Source of the DNA: SZUA-430 sp031413635
GTDB lineage: Bacteria; Pseudomonadota; Alphaproteobacteria; Micropepsales; Micropepsaceae
Assembly: GCA_031413635.1 (NCBI GenBank)
Contig: JANOFM010000163.1
Location: 1 to 22,281 of the forward strand
DNA: 22,281 nucleotides
Direction: 5' to 3'
The notes below the pieces were generated by a model, which saw only the letters and a program-made list of their open reading frames with translations, made no database searches and had not been told where the DNA came from. Made by a program: the position numbers and the translations under genes. This document shows positions 1 to 6,177 of this stretch, in pieces; positions within the stretch are counted from its first letter, which is position 1, and the number at the start of each line of letters is the position of its first letter.

Positions 1-41
1 GCCAGCGCCGGAGGCAACTGCGCATCGACCAGAAACTTCAC
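1..41 (-). CDS. DUF5615 PIN-like toxin, N-terminal fragment (cut by window edge)
   Basis: Only the first 13 codons lie in the window. Reading inward from a GTG at 41-39, they encode V-K-F-L-V-D-A-Q-L-P-P-A-L, the standard opening of DUF5615 (Mut7-C/PIN-like) proteins, in which the first Asp belongs to the putative nuclease site. The GTG shares a GTGA overlap (38-41) with the stop of the DUF433 gene, so the two are translationally coupled. DUF433-DUF5615 is a common antitoxin-toxin pair. The identity rests on this short motif plus the neighbour. Confidence 0.7.
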   Translation of the reverse strand, partial: MKFLVDAQLPPAL

Positions 42-379
42 TGCGCCGCCGTGACAATCGGATGCTTCATCTCTTGCGCCGCATAGGCCAGCGCCGCGCG
101 AATATCGTCGCGCTCAAGATACGGATAGTCGGCCAGAATCTCCTCATGGCTCATGCCGCCCGCCAACATTTCAAGCACATCCGAAACGCGAATGCGCATA
201 CCGCGGATGCATGGCTGCCCATGGCATTGTTCGGCGCGAACGGTGATGCGAGATAAGAGGTCGCTCATGGTCTCAACATATACATGATTCACTTGGCCCC
301 GCACAGGCGGCGAAAAAATGGCCCCGCCGTGGTAAAATTTACCTCGAACGCCCTTCGAGAAATCGTATTCCTCGGCCAT
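38..379 (-). CDS. DUF433 (VapB-like) antitoxin, frame extended by a fused foreign N-terminus
   Basis: Residues 38-113 form a complete DUF433 domain, a small winged-helix antitoxin-like fold, with the usual C-H-G-Q-P-C-I-R-G-M-R-I-R-V-S-D-V-L core and the 'YPYLERDDIRAALAYAA' helix. It is expected to neutralise and co-repress with the DUF5615 toxin that follows with a 4-bp overlap. The frame is open upstream to an ATG at 379, three bases after the brnA stop. Residues 1-26 of that extension belong to a different small-protein family, and residues 27-37 are the translated former leader of the DUF433 gene. The native DUF433 start is the ATG at 268-266, giving 76 aa. Neither start has a strong ribosome binding site: GAGA lies just before 268 and TAGGA before 379. 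Domain identity is solid, but whether the fusion is translated is open. Confidence 0.75.
   Translation of the reverse strand: MAEEYDFSKGVRGKFYHGGAIFSPPVRGQVNHVYVETMSDLLSRITVRAEQCHGQPCIRGMRIRVSDVLEMLAGGMSHEEILADYPYLERDDIRAALAYAAQEMKHPIVTAAQ
302..379 (-). pseudogene. 5' remnant of a small 'EYDFSKG..GKFY' family gene
   Basis: The 26 codons from the ATG at 379 encode M-A-E-E-Y-D-F-S-K-G-V-R-G-K-F-Y-H-G-G-A-I-F and then SPPV. From memory, this is the start of a family of ~60-90-aa putative antitoxins that normally continue into a beta-strand/helix segment. Here similarity ends at about base 302 and the sequence passes in frame into the leader of the DUF433 gene. The remainder of the gene is missing, so this looks like a deletion junction between two toxin-antitoxin modules. 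Confidence 0.55.
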
Positions 380-382
380 GTC

Positions 383-673
383 CTACCGCGAACGCTCCTT
401 TTGCGCGACGAATGTTCTCAGCGCGGCGTTCATATCGGATTGATATCCCTTGCCCCCAGGCGTCCGCCTCTTGAACCACGCGATCACATCGGCATCCAGA
501 CGCAGTGTCAGCTGCTGCTTCACGGGACGAAAGAACACGCCGCGTTTGGCCCCAGACCAATCCCGCACTTCGGGAATCGATCGCGTGTCGATATCCTTAT
601 CCGCAAGCGCGGCCAGCGCCTTCAGCTCGGCCCTTTGCTTCGCCGTCAAGGTCTTAGATTTCGCCTTCTTCAT
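383..673 (-). CDS. brnA: BrnA family antitoxin
   Basis: This 96-aa protein carries the BrnA hallmarks: D-T-R-S-I-P-E-V-R-D-W around residues 27-37 and the ribbon-helix-helix-like segment Q-L-T-L-R-L-D-A-D-V-I-A-W-F-K around 53-67. BrnA binds and inactivates the BrnT ribonuclease toxin and represses the brnTA promoter as the complex. The start chosen is the ATG at 673-671, because AAGGAAGG lies just upstream and the gene then overlaps the brnT stop by 20 bp, as is usual for this pair. An in-frame ATG at 688 is possible but has a weaker site. The stop is followed almost at once by the chimeric DUF433 frame, so the modules may be co-transcribed. Confidence 0.88.
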   Translation of the reverse strand: MKKAKSKTLTAKQRAELKALAALADKDIDTRSIPEVRDWSGAKRGVFFRPVKQQLTLRLDADVIAWFKRRTPGGKGYQSDMNAALRTFVAQKERSR

Positions 674-944
674 ACGCCTTCCTTTCATGCCGGGTCGCTT
701 TTCGCGCGCTGATGATGCGTCCGGAAAATTCGCCGTCATCCGCTTCTTCAAGCGCGGTATGGACGACCAGAACCGTCGCATCGCCGATGGCGCCGACCGT
801 TTGCCAACGCTCTTCCTCGCGCACCGCGGCATCGATCCGCGATAGAGCAAGCGGATCGTCGAACACAAGCCGCGCCGTCTCGAACCCGATGCCGTGCTTG
901 CGCCTGTTGGCCAGATCCTTTTCCGGGTCCCACGTCCAGTCCAA
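654..944 (-). CDS. brnT: BrnT family ribonuclease toxin
   Basis: This 96-aa protein matches BrnT, a RelE-fold type II toxin that cleaves RNA and arrests growth, along its whole length. It opens with W-D-P-E-K-D-L-A-N-R-R-K-H-G-I-G-F, then has V-F-D-D-P in the middle, the 'ERWQTVGAIGDATVLVVHT' strand pair, and ends with R-I-I-S-A-R-K-A-T-R-H-E-R-K-A-Y. The frame begins with TTG at 944-942. No ATG is available, and the family's usual start falls exactly here. The length is normal, so the toxin looks intact. It is the first gene of the brnTA operon, with a sigma70-type promoter about 20 nt upstream. Confidence 0.88.
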   Translation of the reverse strand: MDWTWDPEKDLANRRKHGIGFETARLVFDDPLALSRIDAAVREEERWQTVGAIGDATVLVVHTALEEADDGEFSGRIISARKATRHERKAYEEGEI

Positions 945-958
945 GTCATAACTCGAAA

Positions 959-998
959 GTAGCTACGAAAATGTAACTACAAACAGGAAAATTGTCAA
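959..998 (-). promoter_or_regulatory. brnTA promoter with repeated GTARCTAC operator candidates
   Basis: Read on the minus strand, TTGACA (998-993) is separated by 17 nt from TACATT (975-970), placing the transcription start about 19 nt before the brnT TTG. Two near-identical octamers, GTAGCTAC (959-966, perfectly palindromic) and GTAACTAC (973-980), lie on and just downstream of the -10. That is where the autorepressing BrnTA complex would bind. The promoter is directly visible; the operator assignment is inference. Confidence 0.6.
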
Positions 999-1030
999 TC
1001 GGCGCTCAATCTCCCTGGCCGGTTGCATAG

Positions 1031-1309
1031 GCGCCCCCCTATCCCTTCGTCGGCGAGGGCAACGGCAAGGTCGAAAAACCCGAATTCCGCGATGGCCATG
1101 TCTGGATCAACAAAAGCCAGCGCTTCGAGAAAGCGTTGGAAGTGTCATGGGCCTTCTATATCGGCGGCTACCAGCCAGCGCAGAAATGGCTGAAGGATCG
1201 CAAAGGGCGCACACTCGATTTCGAGGACGTCCAACACTACCAACGTATCCTCAAAATCCTCGCCGAAACCAACCGAATCATGAAGACAATCAACCTACCG
1301 CTGAAATAG
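1031..1309 (+). pseudogene. C-terminal remnant of a type ISP restriction-modification (helicase-methylase) enzyme
   Basis: The plus-strand frame 1031-1309 has no start codon and is preceded in frame by TAG (1028-1030). It encodes about 92 residues matching the extreme C-terminus of large type ISP/'DEAD helicase-adenine methylase' proteins. Marks are P-F-V-G-E-G-N-G-K-V-E-K-P, V-W-I-N and the highly conserved F-Y-I-G-G-Y-Q-P-A-Q-K-W-L-K-D-R-K-G-R-T, followed by H-Y-Q-R-I-L. The intact enzymes exceed 1000 aa, so over 90 percent is gone. The last 20 bases overlap the 3' end of the convergent DUF5131 gene. This is the debris of a defence locus rather than an active gene. Confidence 0.75.
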
Positions 1310-2072
1310 TCTGCGCGGAGACACGGTCGACAGGGAACTCGTCCCAAACCCGCCCGCGATACGTCCGTCCCGCGGCCTTCTTGTTCTTCCCGCCCCATTG
1401 TTTGAAGAAGAACGCAACCTTGTCCCGCCGGCATTGCCGCTTGATTTCATCCACCCACTCCGAACGCATCGGTCGCGCCTTCGGGCCGGACTCGCCGCCC
1501 ACGATGGCCCAATGGATGCCTGTGAGATCCACCTTCCCGATAGGCCCGATGAGCGGCTCGAACGAAATAAACCGCACCTGCGCCGGCGTCCGGCGCAGCA
1601 AATCGACGCGATCCTTGTAATCTCCCGACTCGACGGATGTTCCGAGCCAAACGTTCGGCAACACGGGAAGGCGATGCTTGCTAACGATCTGCTGCATGCG
1701 CTCCGGCCGCTTCGTCAGGACTTGGAATATGTGCCAATGCGCGGCGGCCATCGTTCCCCACACTTTGCGGATGAACGGCGCGGGAACGCCTTCCTGGAAC
1801 AAGTCCGACATCGAGTTCACGAAAATCTTACGGGGCGCTCGCCAGCGCAGCGGCACGCCTAGCGAATTCTCGTTGAGCAGCACTTTGCCCGTCCAAACGG
1901 GGCGCCCCCCGCTCTTTCGCGTCACTTCGACATAAGAGGGATGCCCGATCACCTGCAACCGCGCCGCCATGCGCATCGCATAGCAATTCGTGCAGCCGGG
2001 CGAAATCATGGTGCATCCGGTGACCGGGTTCCACGTCGCGTCGGTCCATTCGATGTCACTTAGCCCGGCCAC
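1290..2072 (-). CDS. DUF5131 / phage Gp37-Gp68 family three-Cys protein
   Basis: The 260-aa protein begins with L-S-D-I-E-W-T-D-A-T-W-N-P-V-T-G-C and has a CX6CX2C cluster (Cys20, Cys27, Cys30) followed by YA. This is the signature of the DUF5131 ('phage Gp37/Gp68') family, which resembles radical-SAM-like or three-Cys-motif proteins. Further family blocks are F-V-N-S-M-S-D-L-F, L-T-K-R-P-E-R-M, I-S-F-E-P-L-I-G-P, G-G-E-S-G-P-K-A-R-P-M and F-F-F-K-Q-W-G-G. The biochemical function is unknown. Many homologues sit beside a 'three-Cys-motif partner' gene (tcmP), which is absent here. The start is GTG (2072-2070) with GAGGAG seven bases upstream, overlapping the XRE gene by 13 bp. The last ~12 residues after W-D-E-F-P look like a non-native tail created at the junction with the restriction-enzyme scrap. 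Confidence 0.8.
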   Translation of the reverse strand: MAGLSDIEWTDATWNPVTGCTMISPGCTNCYAMRMAARLQVIGHPSYVEVTRKSGGRPVWTGKVLLNENSLGVPLRWRAPRKIFVNSMSDLFQEGVPAPFIRKVWGTMAAAHWHIFQVLTKRPERMQQIVSKHRLPVLPNVWLGTSVESGDYKDRVDLLRRTPAQVRFISFEPLIGPIGKVDLTGIHWAIVGGESGPKARPMRSEWVDEIKRQCRRDKVAFFFKQWGGKNKKAAGRTYRGRVWDEFPVDRVSAQTISAVG

Positions 2073-2341
2073 GTTTTGTGCTCCTCAAGACGGCGCCCCA
2101 CCGCCTTTGCGAACTTGAGCAGCGTCGCACCCGACGGCACCGCGCGGCCGCTCTCCAGGCGGGCGATTGCCGACTGCGTCGTGCCCATGCGGCGCGCAAG
2201 CTCGCTTTGCGTGAACCTCGCCTTCGCCCGGGCGTCGATCAGCGCGCCGGCCAGCGCGTACTCGTCTTCCAGTACGTCATACGCGGCCTTCACCTTCGGT
2301 TTCCTGAACGCCCTCGCCTTCAACTCTCTCAACCGCGTCAC
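2060..2341 (-). CDS. XRE-family antitoxin (HigA/HipB-like)
   Basis: The 93-aa protein has an N-terminal arm (K-P-K-V-K-A-A-Y-D-V-L-E-D-E-Y) followed by a Cro/C1-type helix-turn-helix: F-T-Q-S-E-L-A-R-R-M-G-T-T-Q-S-A-I-A-R-L with E-S-G-R-A-V-P-S behind it. This layout is typical of antitoxins paired with HigB/Gp49 (RelE-like) toxins. The GTG at 2341-2339 is chosen because AAGGAG lies eight bases upstream and the codon overlaps the stop of the truncated toxin frame by GTGA, the normal higBA arrangement. The frame extends further upstream, but that part reads as the toxin tail in another frame. It overlaps the DUF5131 start by 13 bp and may now control that gene. Confidence 0.85.
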   Translation of the reverse strand: MTRLRELKARAFRKPKVKAAYDVLEDEYALAGALIDARAKARFTQSELARRMGTTQSAIARLESGRAVPSGATLLKFAKAVGRRLEEHKTWPG

Positions 2342-2445
2342 GTCTTGATCTCCTTCGCCCGCTTGAGCGCCACGTCGATTTCGCTGTGCGGCGTCTCTTG
2401 CGGCGTCTCCTGCGTCTTCTTCACGAACACGCGCAGAACAAAAGC
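2338..2445 (-). pseudogene. C-terminal remnant of a HigB/Gp49-type RelE toxin
   Basis: Upstream of the antitoxin, in the frame ending at 2338, the last ~35 codons encode A-F-V-L-R-V-F-V-K-K-T-Q-E-T-P, then a short duplication (QETPQETPH) and S-E-I-D-V-A-L-K-R-A-K-E-I-K-T. The F-V-K-K-T-Q-x-T-P...E-I-x-x-A-x-x-R motif is the standard C-terminus of HigB/Gp49 toxins. There is no start codon in frame before a TAG at 2538-2536, and the sequence further upstream is not toxin-like. The toxin is therefore decapitated, leaving an orphan antitoxin. Confidence 0.65.
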
Positions 2446-2514
2446 ACTCGCGGCCCGACGGTCGCACGCGTCGGTTTGAACGCAACACGTCGCATCTTCT
2501 CCCGGGGCCAGGGG

Positions 2515-2542
2515 TTGATTCGTTCTATCTTTGTTCTATACT
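2515..2542 (+). promoter_or_regulatory. LexA-controlled promoter (SOS box 2522-2536)
   Basis: GTTC-TATCTTT-GTTC (2522-2536) matches the alphaproteobacterial LexA operator GTTC-N7-GTTC. It lies exactly between a plus-strand TTGATT (2515-2520) and TATACT (2537-2542), spacer 16, the classical arrangement for tight repression. The predicted plus-strand transcript would start near 2549. On the minus strand the same region offers a weaker TTGCCG-N17-TAGAAC promoter facing the truncated higBA module. A second box at 15141-15155 differs at one of fifteen bases. Confidence 0.65.
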
Positions 2543-2591
2543 GTCGGCAACGACGAAATCTCGACTTCCCATGCAAAGAACAGCTCAGCCC

Positions 2592-2702
2592 ATGAAGCAA
2601 CACATCATCCACTCCAACACTTACACTCAATCAAAAGCTGCAAATTACGGCCGTTTCGGACCTTTCGCCTATTCCTCATCCGCCACAAGTGGCGGCATGT
2701 GA
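2592..2702 (+). CDS. Possible 36-aa ORF downstream of the SOS promoter
   Basis: An ATG at 2592, about 45 nt after the predicted start of the LexA-controlled transcript, opens a 36-codon frame ending TGA at 2700-2702. The peptide begins M-K-Q-H-I-I-H-S-N-T-Y and ends S-S-S-A-T-S-G-G-M. It is polar, with no signal peptide or membrane segment. The ribosome binding site is poor. From memory only, the HSN-x-Y opening and SS-x-A-x-x-G spacing recall very short uncharacterised proteins starting '..HSNPY'. It may be a degraded relative, a real SOS micro-protein, or chance. Confidence 0.25.
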   Translation: MKQHIIHSNTYTQSKAANYGRFGPFAYSSSATSGGM

Positions 2703-2908
2703 TGGCTCCCGTGATGGCACTTTCGGGGGAAATCAGCCAATGTGATGGCGTGATGGCACGGATTAGATTTGCACTTTTCGAACATCTCCCGGTTGCAGCG
2801 CTCCGGCGCGAACAAAGCCCCGCTCGCTGCCGCGCCGCCACCGCACGGCCCGCACCTCGCTTGAGGCCGCCCGCCCCTCCTGCGCACAATCGCCCATCGC
2901 GCCATCAC
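2699..2908. repeat. Clustered GTGATGGC octamers
   Basis: GTGATGGC occurs at 2699-2706, 2711-2718, 2742-2749 and 2750-2757 on the plus strand and as GCCATCAC at 2901-2908. The four direct copies form two pairs, each ending in GTGATGGCAC, which suggests a duplicated half-site array just upstream of the gene at 2926. Confidence 0.55.
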
Positions 2909-2925
2909 CACCGGACCCTCACGCC

Positions 2926-3894
2926 ATGACCATCCGCACGCCCATTTGCGACATGCTGGGCATCGCCCACCCGATTCTGCTCGCCGGCATGGGCGGCGTC
3001 TCCTACGCGGAGGTTTGCGCCGCGGTGTCGGAGGCCGGCGGCTTCGGCACGCTCGGCATGGCCGGCCGCAGCCCGACTGAGATCCGCGACCAAATGCGCC
3101 GCGTGCGCGCGCTCACGAAAAAACCGTTCGGCGTCGACCTGCTCGCCGCTGTCCCCGAATCTCTGGAAAAGACCGCCGACATCATCATCGAGGAAGGCGC
3201 CTCGGCCTTCATCTCCGGCCTCGGCGTGCCGCCGCGCCATCTCGTCGATCGCTTTCACGCGGCGCGCCTGAAAGTCATGAACGTCTGCGGCACCGTGCGC
3301 CACGCCAAGGCCGGCGAAGACGGCGGCCTCGACGCCGTGGTGGCACAGGGTACGGAGGCCGGCGGCCATACCGGAAAAATCGCCGGCATGGCGCTGATCC
3401 CGCAAATCGTCGATGCCGTGAAAATTCCCGTGCTCGCCGCGGGCTCCATCGTCGACGGGCGGGGCCTGGCCGCGGCCTTGGCGCTCGGCGCGCAAGGCGT
3501 GTGGATGGGCACGCGCTTCATCGCCTCGACCGAGGCGCATGCCGGCGACATGTACAAACAGGTCGTGGTCGACGCCACCGACGAAGACACCATCGTCACC
3601 CGCTCCTATTCCGGCAAGCCGATGCGCGTCTACAAGAACGACTACGTCGCCGATTGGGAACGCCGTCCTGGGGACATCAAGCCGTTCCCGATGCAGGCTA
3701 TGATCTCGGTTCAAGCGGGCGTCATGGGCGGCATCGGCGGCCAGATCGAAGGGCTAAACCGCGACCGTTCGGCCTTCGCCATCGGCCAGGGCTCTGGCGC
3801 CATCCACGACATCCTGCCCTGCGCCGAAATCATCCGCCGCATCATGGCCGACGCCGACGCCATCATCGGCCGCATGGCAAAACTCAGGGGGTAA
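2926..3894 (+). CDS. Nitronate monooxygenase (2-nitropropane dioxygenase family)
   Basis: The 322-aa protein is a flavin (FMN) TIM-barrel enzyme that oxidises propionate-3-nitronate and other alkyl nitronates, a detoxification reaction in the cytoplasm. Family features are the N-terminal P-I-L-L-A-G-M-G-G-V (16-25), the phosphate-binding Q-G-T-E-A-G-G-H-T-G (141-150) whose His148 matches the catalytic base of class I enzymes, V-L-A-A-G-S-I (169-175) and G-V-W-M-G-T-R-F-I-A-S (191-201). Length is typical. The ATG at 2926 fits the family start, but no strong ribosome binding site is visible. It stands alone, ends 11 bp inside the convergent exporter gene, and may be influenced by the octamer repeats upstream. 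Related enoyl-ACP reductase II (FabK) proteins share the fold, but the motif pattern favours nitronate monooxygenase. Confidence 0.88.
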   Translation: MTIRTPICDMLGIAHPILLAGMGGVSYAEVCAAVSEAGGFGTLGMAGRSPTEIRDQMRRVRALTKKPFGVDLLAAVPESLEKTADIIIEEGASAFISGLGVPPRHLVDRFHAARLKVMNVCGTVRHAKAGEDGGLDAVVAQGTEAGGHTGKIAGMALIPQIVDAVKIPVLAAGSIVDGRGLAAALALGAQGVWMGTRFIASTEAHAGDMYKQVVVDATDEDTIVTRSYSGKPMRVYKNDYVADWERRPGDIKPFPMQAMISVQAGVMGGIGGQIEGLNRDRSAFAIGQGSGAIHDILPCAEIIRRIMADADAIIGRMAKLRG

Positions 3895-4561
3895 AAAATT
3901 GCTGCCAGGTTGAATAGCCGACCAGGGCCGCGCCGGTGACGAAGATCAACAGGCCGGAAGCCTGGTTCATGCGCTTGAGCGTGCCGTGCTCGATCGTTTT
4001 GTGAAAAATGCCCGTGATCGACGTGACGACCAACCACCACAAGGCCGACCCGCCGATGACGGACAAAACCAAGATCAGGGTGGCAAGCGAACTCGCCTGG
4101 AAATCGACGATCTCGCCGAACGCGGCAAACGTGGTCGCAAACCCCACCATGGTCGCGGGGTTGGTGATCGTCAGGGCGAACGTACTGGCAAGCGCCGCCG
4201 CCAAGTCGCCGGCCGAACCCGTCTGAATGCTGCCGTCGGCGTTGCGCATGATCTCCGGCGGCGTCGCATAGATGAAGACGCGCAGACCATAGATCATCAG
4301 CAACGCGGCGCTGCCCAGCTGCAGCACCACGCCCATGTCCTGGATGGCGTCGAACACCCATTTCACACCGAAGCCCGCGACGATCGCGAAAATCCCGTCG
4401 CCCAGCGCCGCACCCATACCCGCCAAAAAACCGTTGAGCTGTCCGTAGGCCAAAGTCCGGCGAATACAGATCAGATTGACCGGCCCGATCGGTGCGGCGA
4501 CCAAAAGGCCGATCACCAATCCTCCGCCGACGAGCGTGACCCAGTCCATTCCTGCGTTCAC
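3884..4561 (-). CDS. LysE/RhtB-family amino-acid exporter
   Basis: The 225-aa inner-membrane protein has about six hydrophobic helices and the LysE-type opening V-A-A-P-I-G-P-V-N-L-I-C-I-R-R-T-L, in which the PxGP motif sits in the first helix. Other family marks are G-A-A-L-G-D (near 52-57) and the A-L-T-I-T-N-P-A-T motif (near 130-138). These proteins export amino acids or similar small metabolites; the substrate cannot be inferred here. The frame starts with GTG at 4561. An ATG at 4549 (221 aa) is an alternative with a GCAGGA too close to it to be a good ribosome binding site. The 3' end overlaps the nitronate monooxygenase gene by 11 bp, tail to tail. Confidence 0.88.
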   Translation of the reverse strand: MNAGMDWVTLVGGGLVIGLLVAAPIGPVNLICIRRTLAYGQLNGFLAGMGAALGDGIFAIVAGFGVKWVFDAIQDMGVVLQLGSAALLMIYGLRVFIYATPPEIMRNADGSIQTGSAGDLAAALASTFALTITNPATMVGFATTFAAFGEIVDFQASSLATLILVLSVIGGSALWWLVVTSITGIFHKTIEHGTLKRMNQASGLLIFVTGAALVGYSTWQQFFTP

Positions 4562-4701
4562 TGGCAGCAGCCCCCGGGCGTCGTCTCGACCGCGAATTTC
4601 TCGGCCGTTGAAGTTATCGCGTCAAGCCGCCCTGGCGCGGGCGTCCGACTCGAAATGTGGGTTCAAAGTGCCCCAAGCTGGTTAACGTATCCTTGGCGGC
4701 C

Positions 4702-5694
4702 TCAGGTTCCCACGTTAACGACCACCCGCCCGCGAACCTGTCCCTTGAGGATTTGCGGCGCCAGAGTCAGCACGTCGCTGAGCCGCGCGGTTGTAATGGC
4801 GGTCGCCAATTTTGCCATGTCCAGGTCTCGCGCCAGTCGCTCCCAAGCCTGCACGCGCCGGGGACGCGGACACTGGACGGAATCGATCCCCGCAAGCGTC
4901 ACGCCACGCAAAATAAACGGCGCCACCGAGCCCGGCAGATCCATCCCCTGCGCCAAACCGCAAGCCGCAACCGCGCCGCCATAACTCGTCGAGGCCAACA
5001 CATTCGCCAACGTCTTCGATCCTACCGAATCGACTGCCCCCGCCCAACGCTCTTTAGCCAGCGGACGGACATCCGTGTTCAATTCCGCCCGGTCGATCAC
5101 CTCGGCGGCGCCCAATCCGCGCAGATAAGCTTCCTCGCTCATCCGACCGGTCGCCGCAATCACGCGATAGCCAAGCTGCGACAGCAGAACTATCGCAACG
5201 CCGCCCACACCGCCTGACGCCCCCGTCACCAGAACCGCGCCCTTGGCGGGCGTCAAACCCAAATCCTCCAGCGCCATCACCGCCAGCATCGACGTATAGC
5301 CGGCCGTGCCGATCGCCATCGCGTCCGCGGCACTGAACTTTCGCGGCAGATGCACCAGCCAATCGCCCTTCACCCGCGCGCGCGTCGCGTAGCCGCCGTG
5401 ATGGGTCTCGCCCATGCCCCAACCGTTCGCCACCACCGCGTCGCCCGGCCTGAAGCGCGCGTCGGCTGAGGTCAAAACATGGCCCGCGAAATCGATCCCC
5501 GCAATCAACGGAAACTTCCGCACCACTGGCGCCGCGCCGGTAACCGCCAGACCGTCTTTGTAGTTCAGCGTCGAATGTGTGACCCCGACCGTGACGTCGC
5601 CTTCGGCCAAATCGCCCTCGCTCAGTTCCGTGAGCGAAGCCTTCTGACCCGCCTCCGATTTGGTTACCAGGATACAGCGAAATTTTTCCGGCAT
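4702..5694 (-). CDS. acuI: Acryloyl-CoA reductase AcuI / YhdH-type quinone oxidoreductase
   Basis: The 330-aa protein is a zinc-free medium-chain dehydrogenase of the YhdH/AcuI branch, which reduces acryloyl-CoA to propionyl-CoA with NADPH. Diagnostic blocks are the N-terminal E-G-D-V-T-V-x-V-x-x-S-T-L-N-Y-K-D-G-L-A-V-T-G, then I-A-G-I-D-F-A-G, G-W-G-M-G-E-T-H-H-G-G-Y, A-M-A-I-G-T-A-G-Y-T and the nucleotide-binding V-T-G-A-S-G-G-V-G-G-V-A. The ATG at 5694-5692 is preferred because it gives the family N-terminus. A GTG at 5715 would add seven residues. A 219-bp gap separates it from the divergent usg gene. No dimethylsulfoniopropionate genes are adjacent, so a general role in removing reactive acryloyl-CoA is likely. 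Confidence 0.85.
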   Translation of the reverse strand: MPEKFRCILVTKSEAGQKASLTELSEGDLAEGDVTVGVTHSTLNYKDGLAVTGAAPVVRKFPLIAGIDFAGHVLTSADARFRPGDAVVANGWGMGETHHGGYATRARVKGDWLVHLPRKFSAADAMAIGTAGYTSMLAVMALEDLGLTPAKGAVLVTGASGGVGGVAIVLLSQLGYRVIAATGRMSEEAYLRGLGAAEVIDRAELNTDVRPLAKERWAGAVDSVGSKTLANVLASTSYGGAVAACGLAQGMDLPGSVAPFILRGVTLAGIDSVQCPRPRRVQAWERLARDLDMAKLATAITTARLSDVLTLAPQILKGQVRGRVVVNVGT

Positions 5695-5913
5695 TCGATC
5701 ACCCGAGTTTGGCACTCACGCATGGTAAGCGCTAATAGGAAAGTGTTGCGAACGCACCTCAATTCGCGACGAACGTCAAGCAGTTCCGTTCAAATGCGAT
5801 TCAAATTGTTCCGGCCGCTCGACACGCGCCGAATCCCATGACTACGATTATTTTACGAATGAACCGCACACTGACGATCGCGCGTTCGGCGTCTTCACCT
5901 GCGGAGGTACGGC

Positions 5914-6177
5914 GTGAAAGAGATAAATCTGATGCTCAAGGGCTACCGCCTGACCACGGCGGAGATCCTCTACCACATGCCCGACCACCCCAAGCTCCTG
6001 CAAACCTTTGTTTGGCAGGAACTCGACATGGCGCCGCGCTTTCCGGTGCTCAACAAGTTCCTGAACTTCTGGAACAAGAACCTCGACGGCCGCCTGCACT
6101 CGGTGCGCGTCGGCACCTGCGGCATCCTTTGCCCGCTCGACGTGCGCCACGTCGGCACGGAACTAACGCTGCACTAG
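5914..6177 (+). CDS. usg: Usg family protein
   Basis: This 87-aa protein carries the full Usg signature: Y-R-L-T-T-A-E-I-L-Y-H-M-P-D-H-P, L-L-Q-T-F-V-W-Q-E-L-D-M-A-P-R-F-P, F-L-N-F-W and G-R-L-H-S-V-R-V. Usg is known from tryptophan-operon neighbourhoods of alphaproteobacteria and has no established biochemical role. No trp gene is nearby here. The start is GTG at 5914, fixed by GGAGG six bases upstream. Its TAG stop is half of a CTAG tetramer that also supplies the TAG of the convergent dihydroorotase gene. Confidence 0.88.
   Translation: MKEINLMLKGYRLTTAEILYHMPDHPKLLQTFVWQELDMAPRFPVLNKFLNFWNKNLDGRLHSVRVGTCGILCPLDVRHVGTELTLH

Larger units (their letters stand above)
2543..2925. other. Gene-poor stretch with palindrome and octamer repeats
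   Basis: Apart from the 36-codon frame, no convincing gene lies between the SOS promoter and the nitronate monooxygenase gene. The stretch holds a 16-bp palindrome, CCGCCACAAGTGGCGG (2680-2695), and five copies of the octamer GTGATGGC: four direct and one inverted. The two-base centre suggests a protein-binding site more than a terminator. Confidence 0.5.

Noticed and set aside
2905..3714. 269-codon open frame on the minus strand opposite nitronate monooxygenase
   Set aside because: It mirrors the codon pattern of the real gene, is His/Asp/Gly-rich with no family motif, and has no ribosome binding site. It is an antisense shadow of GC-rich DNA.
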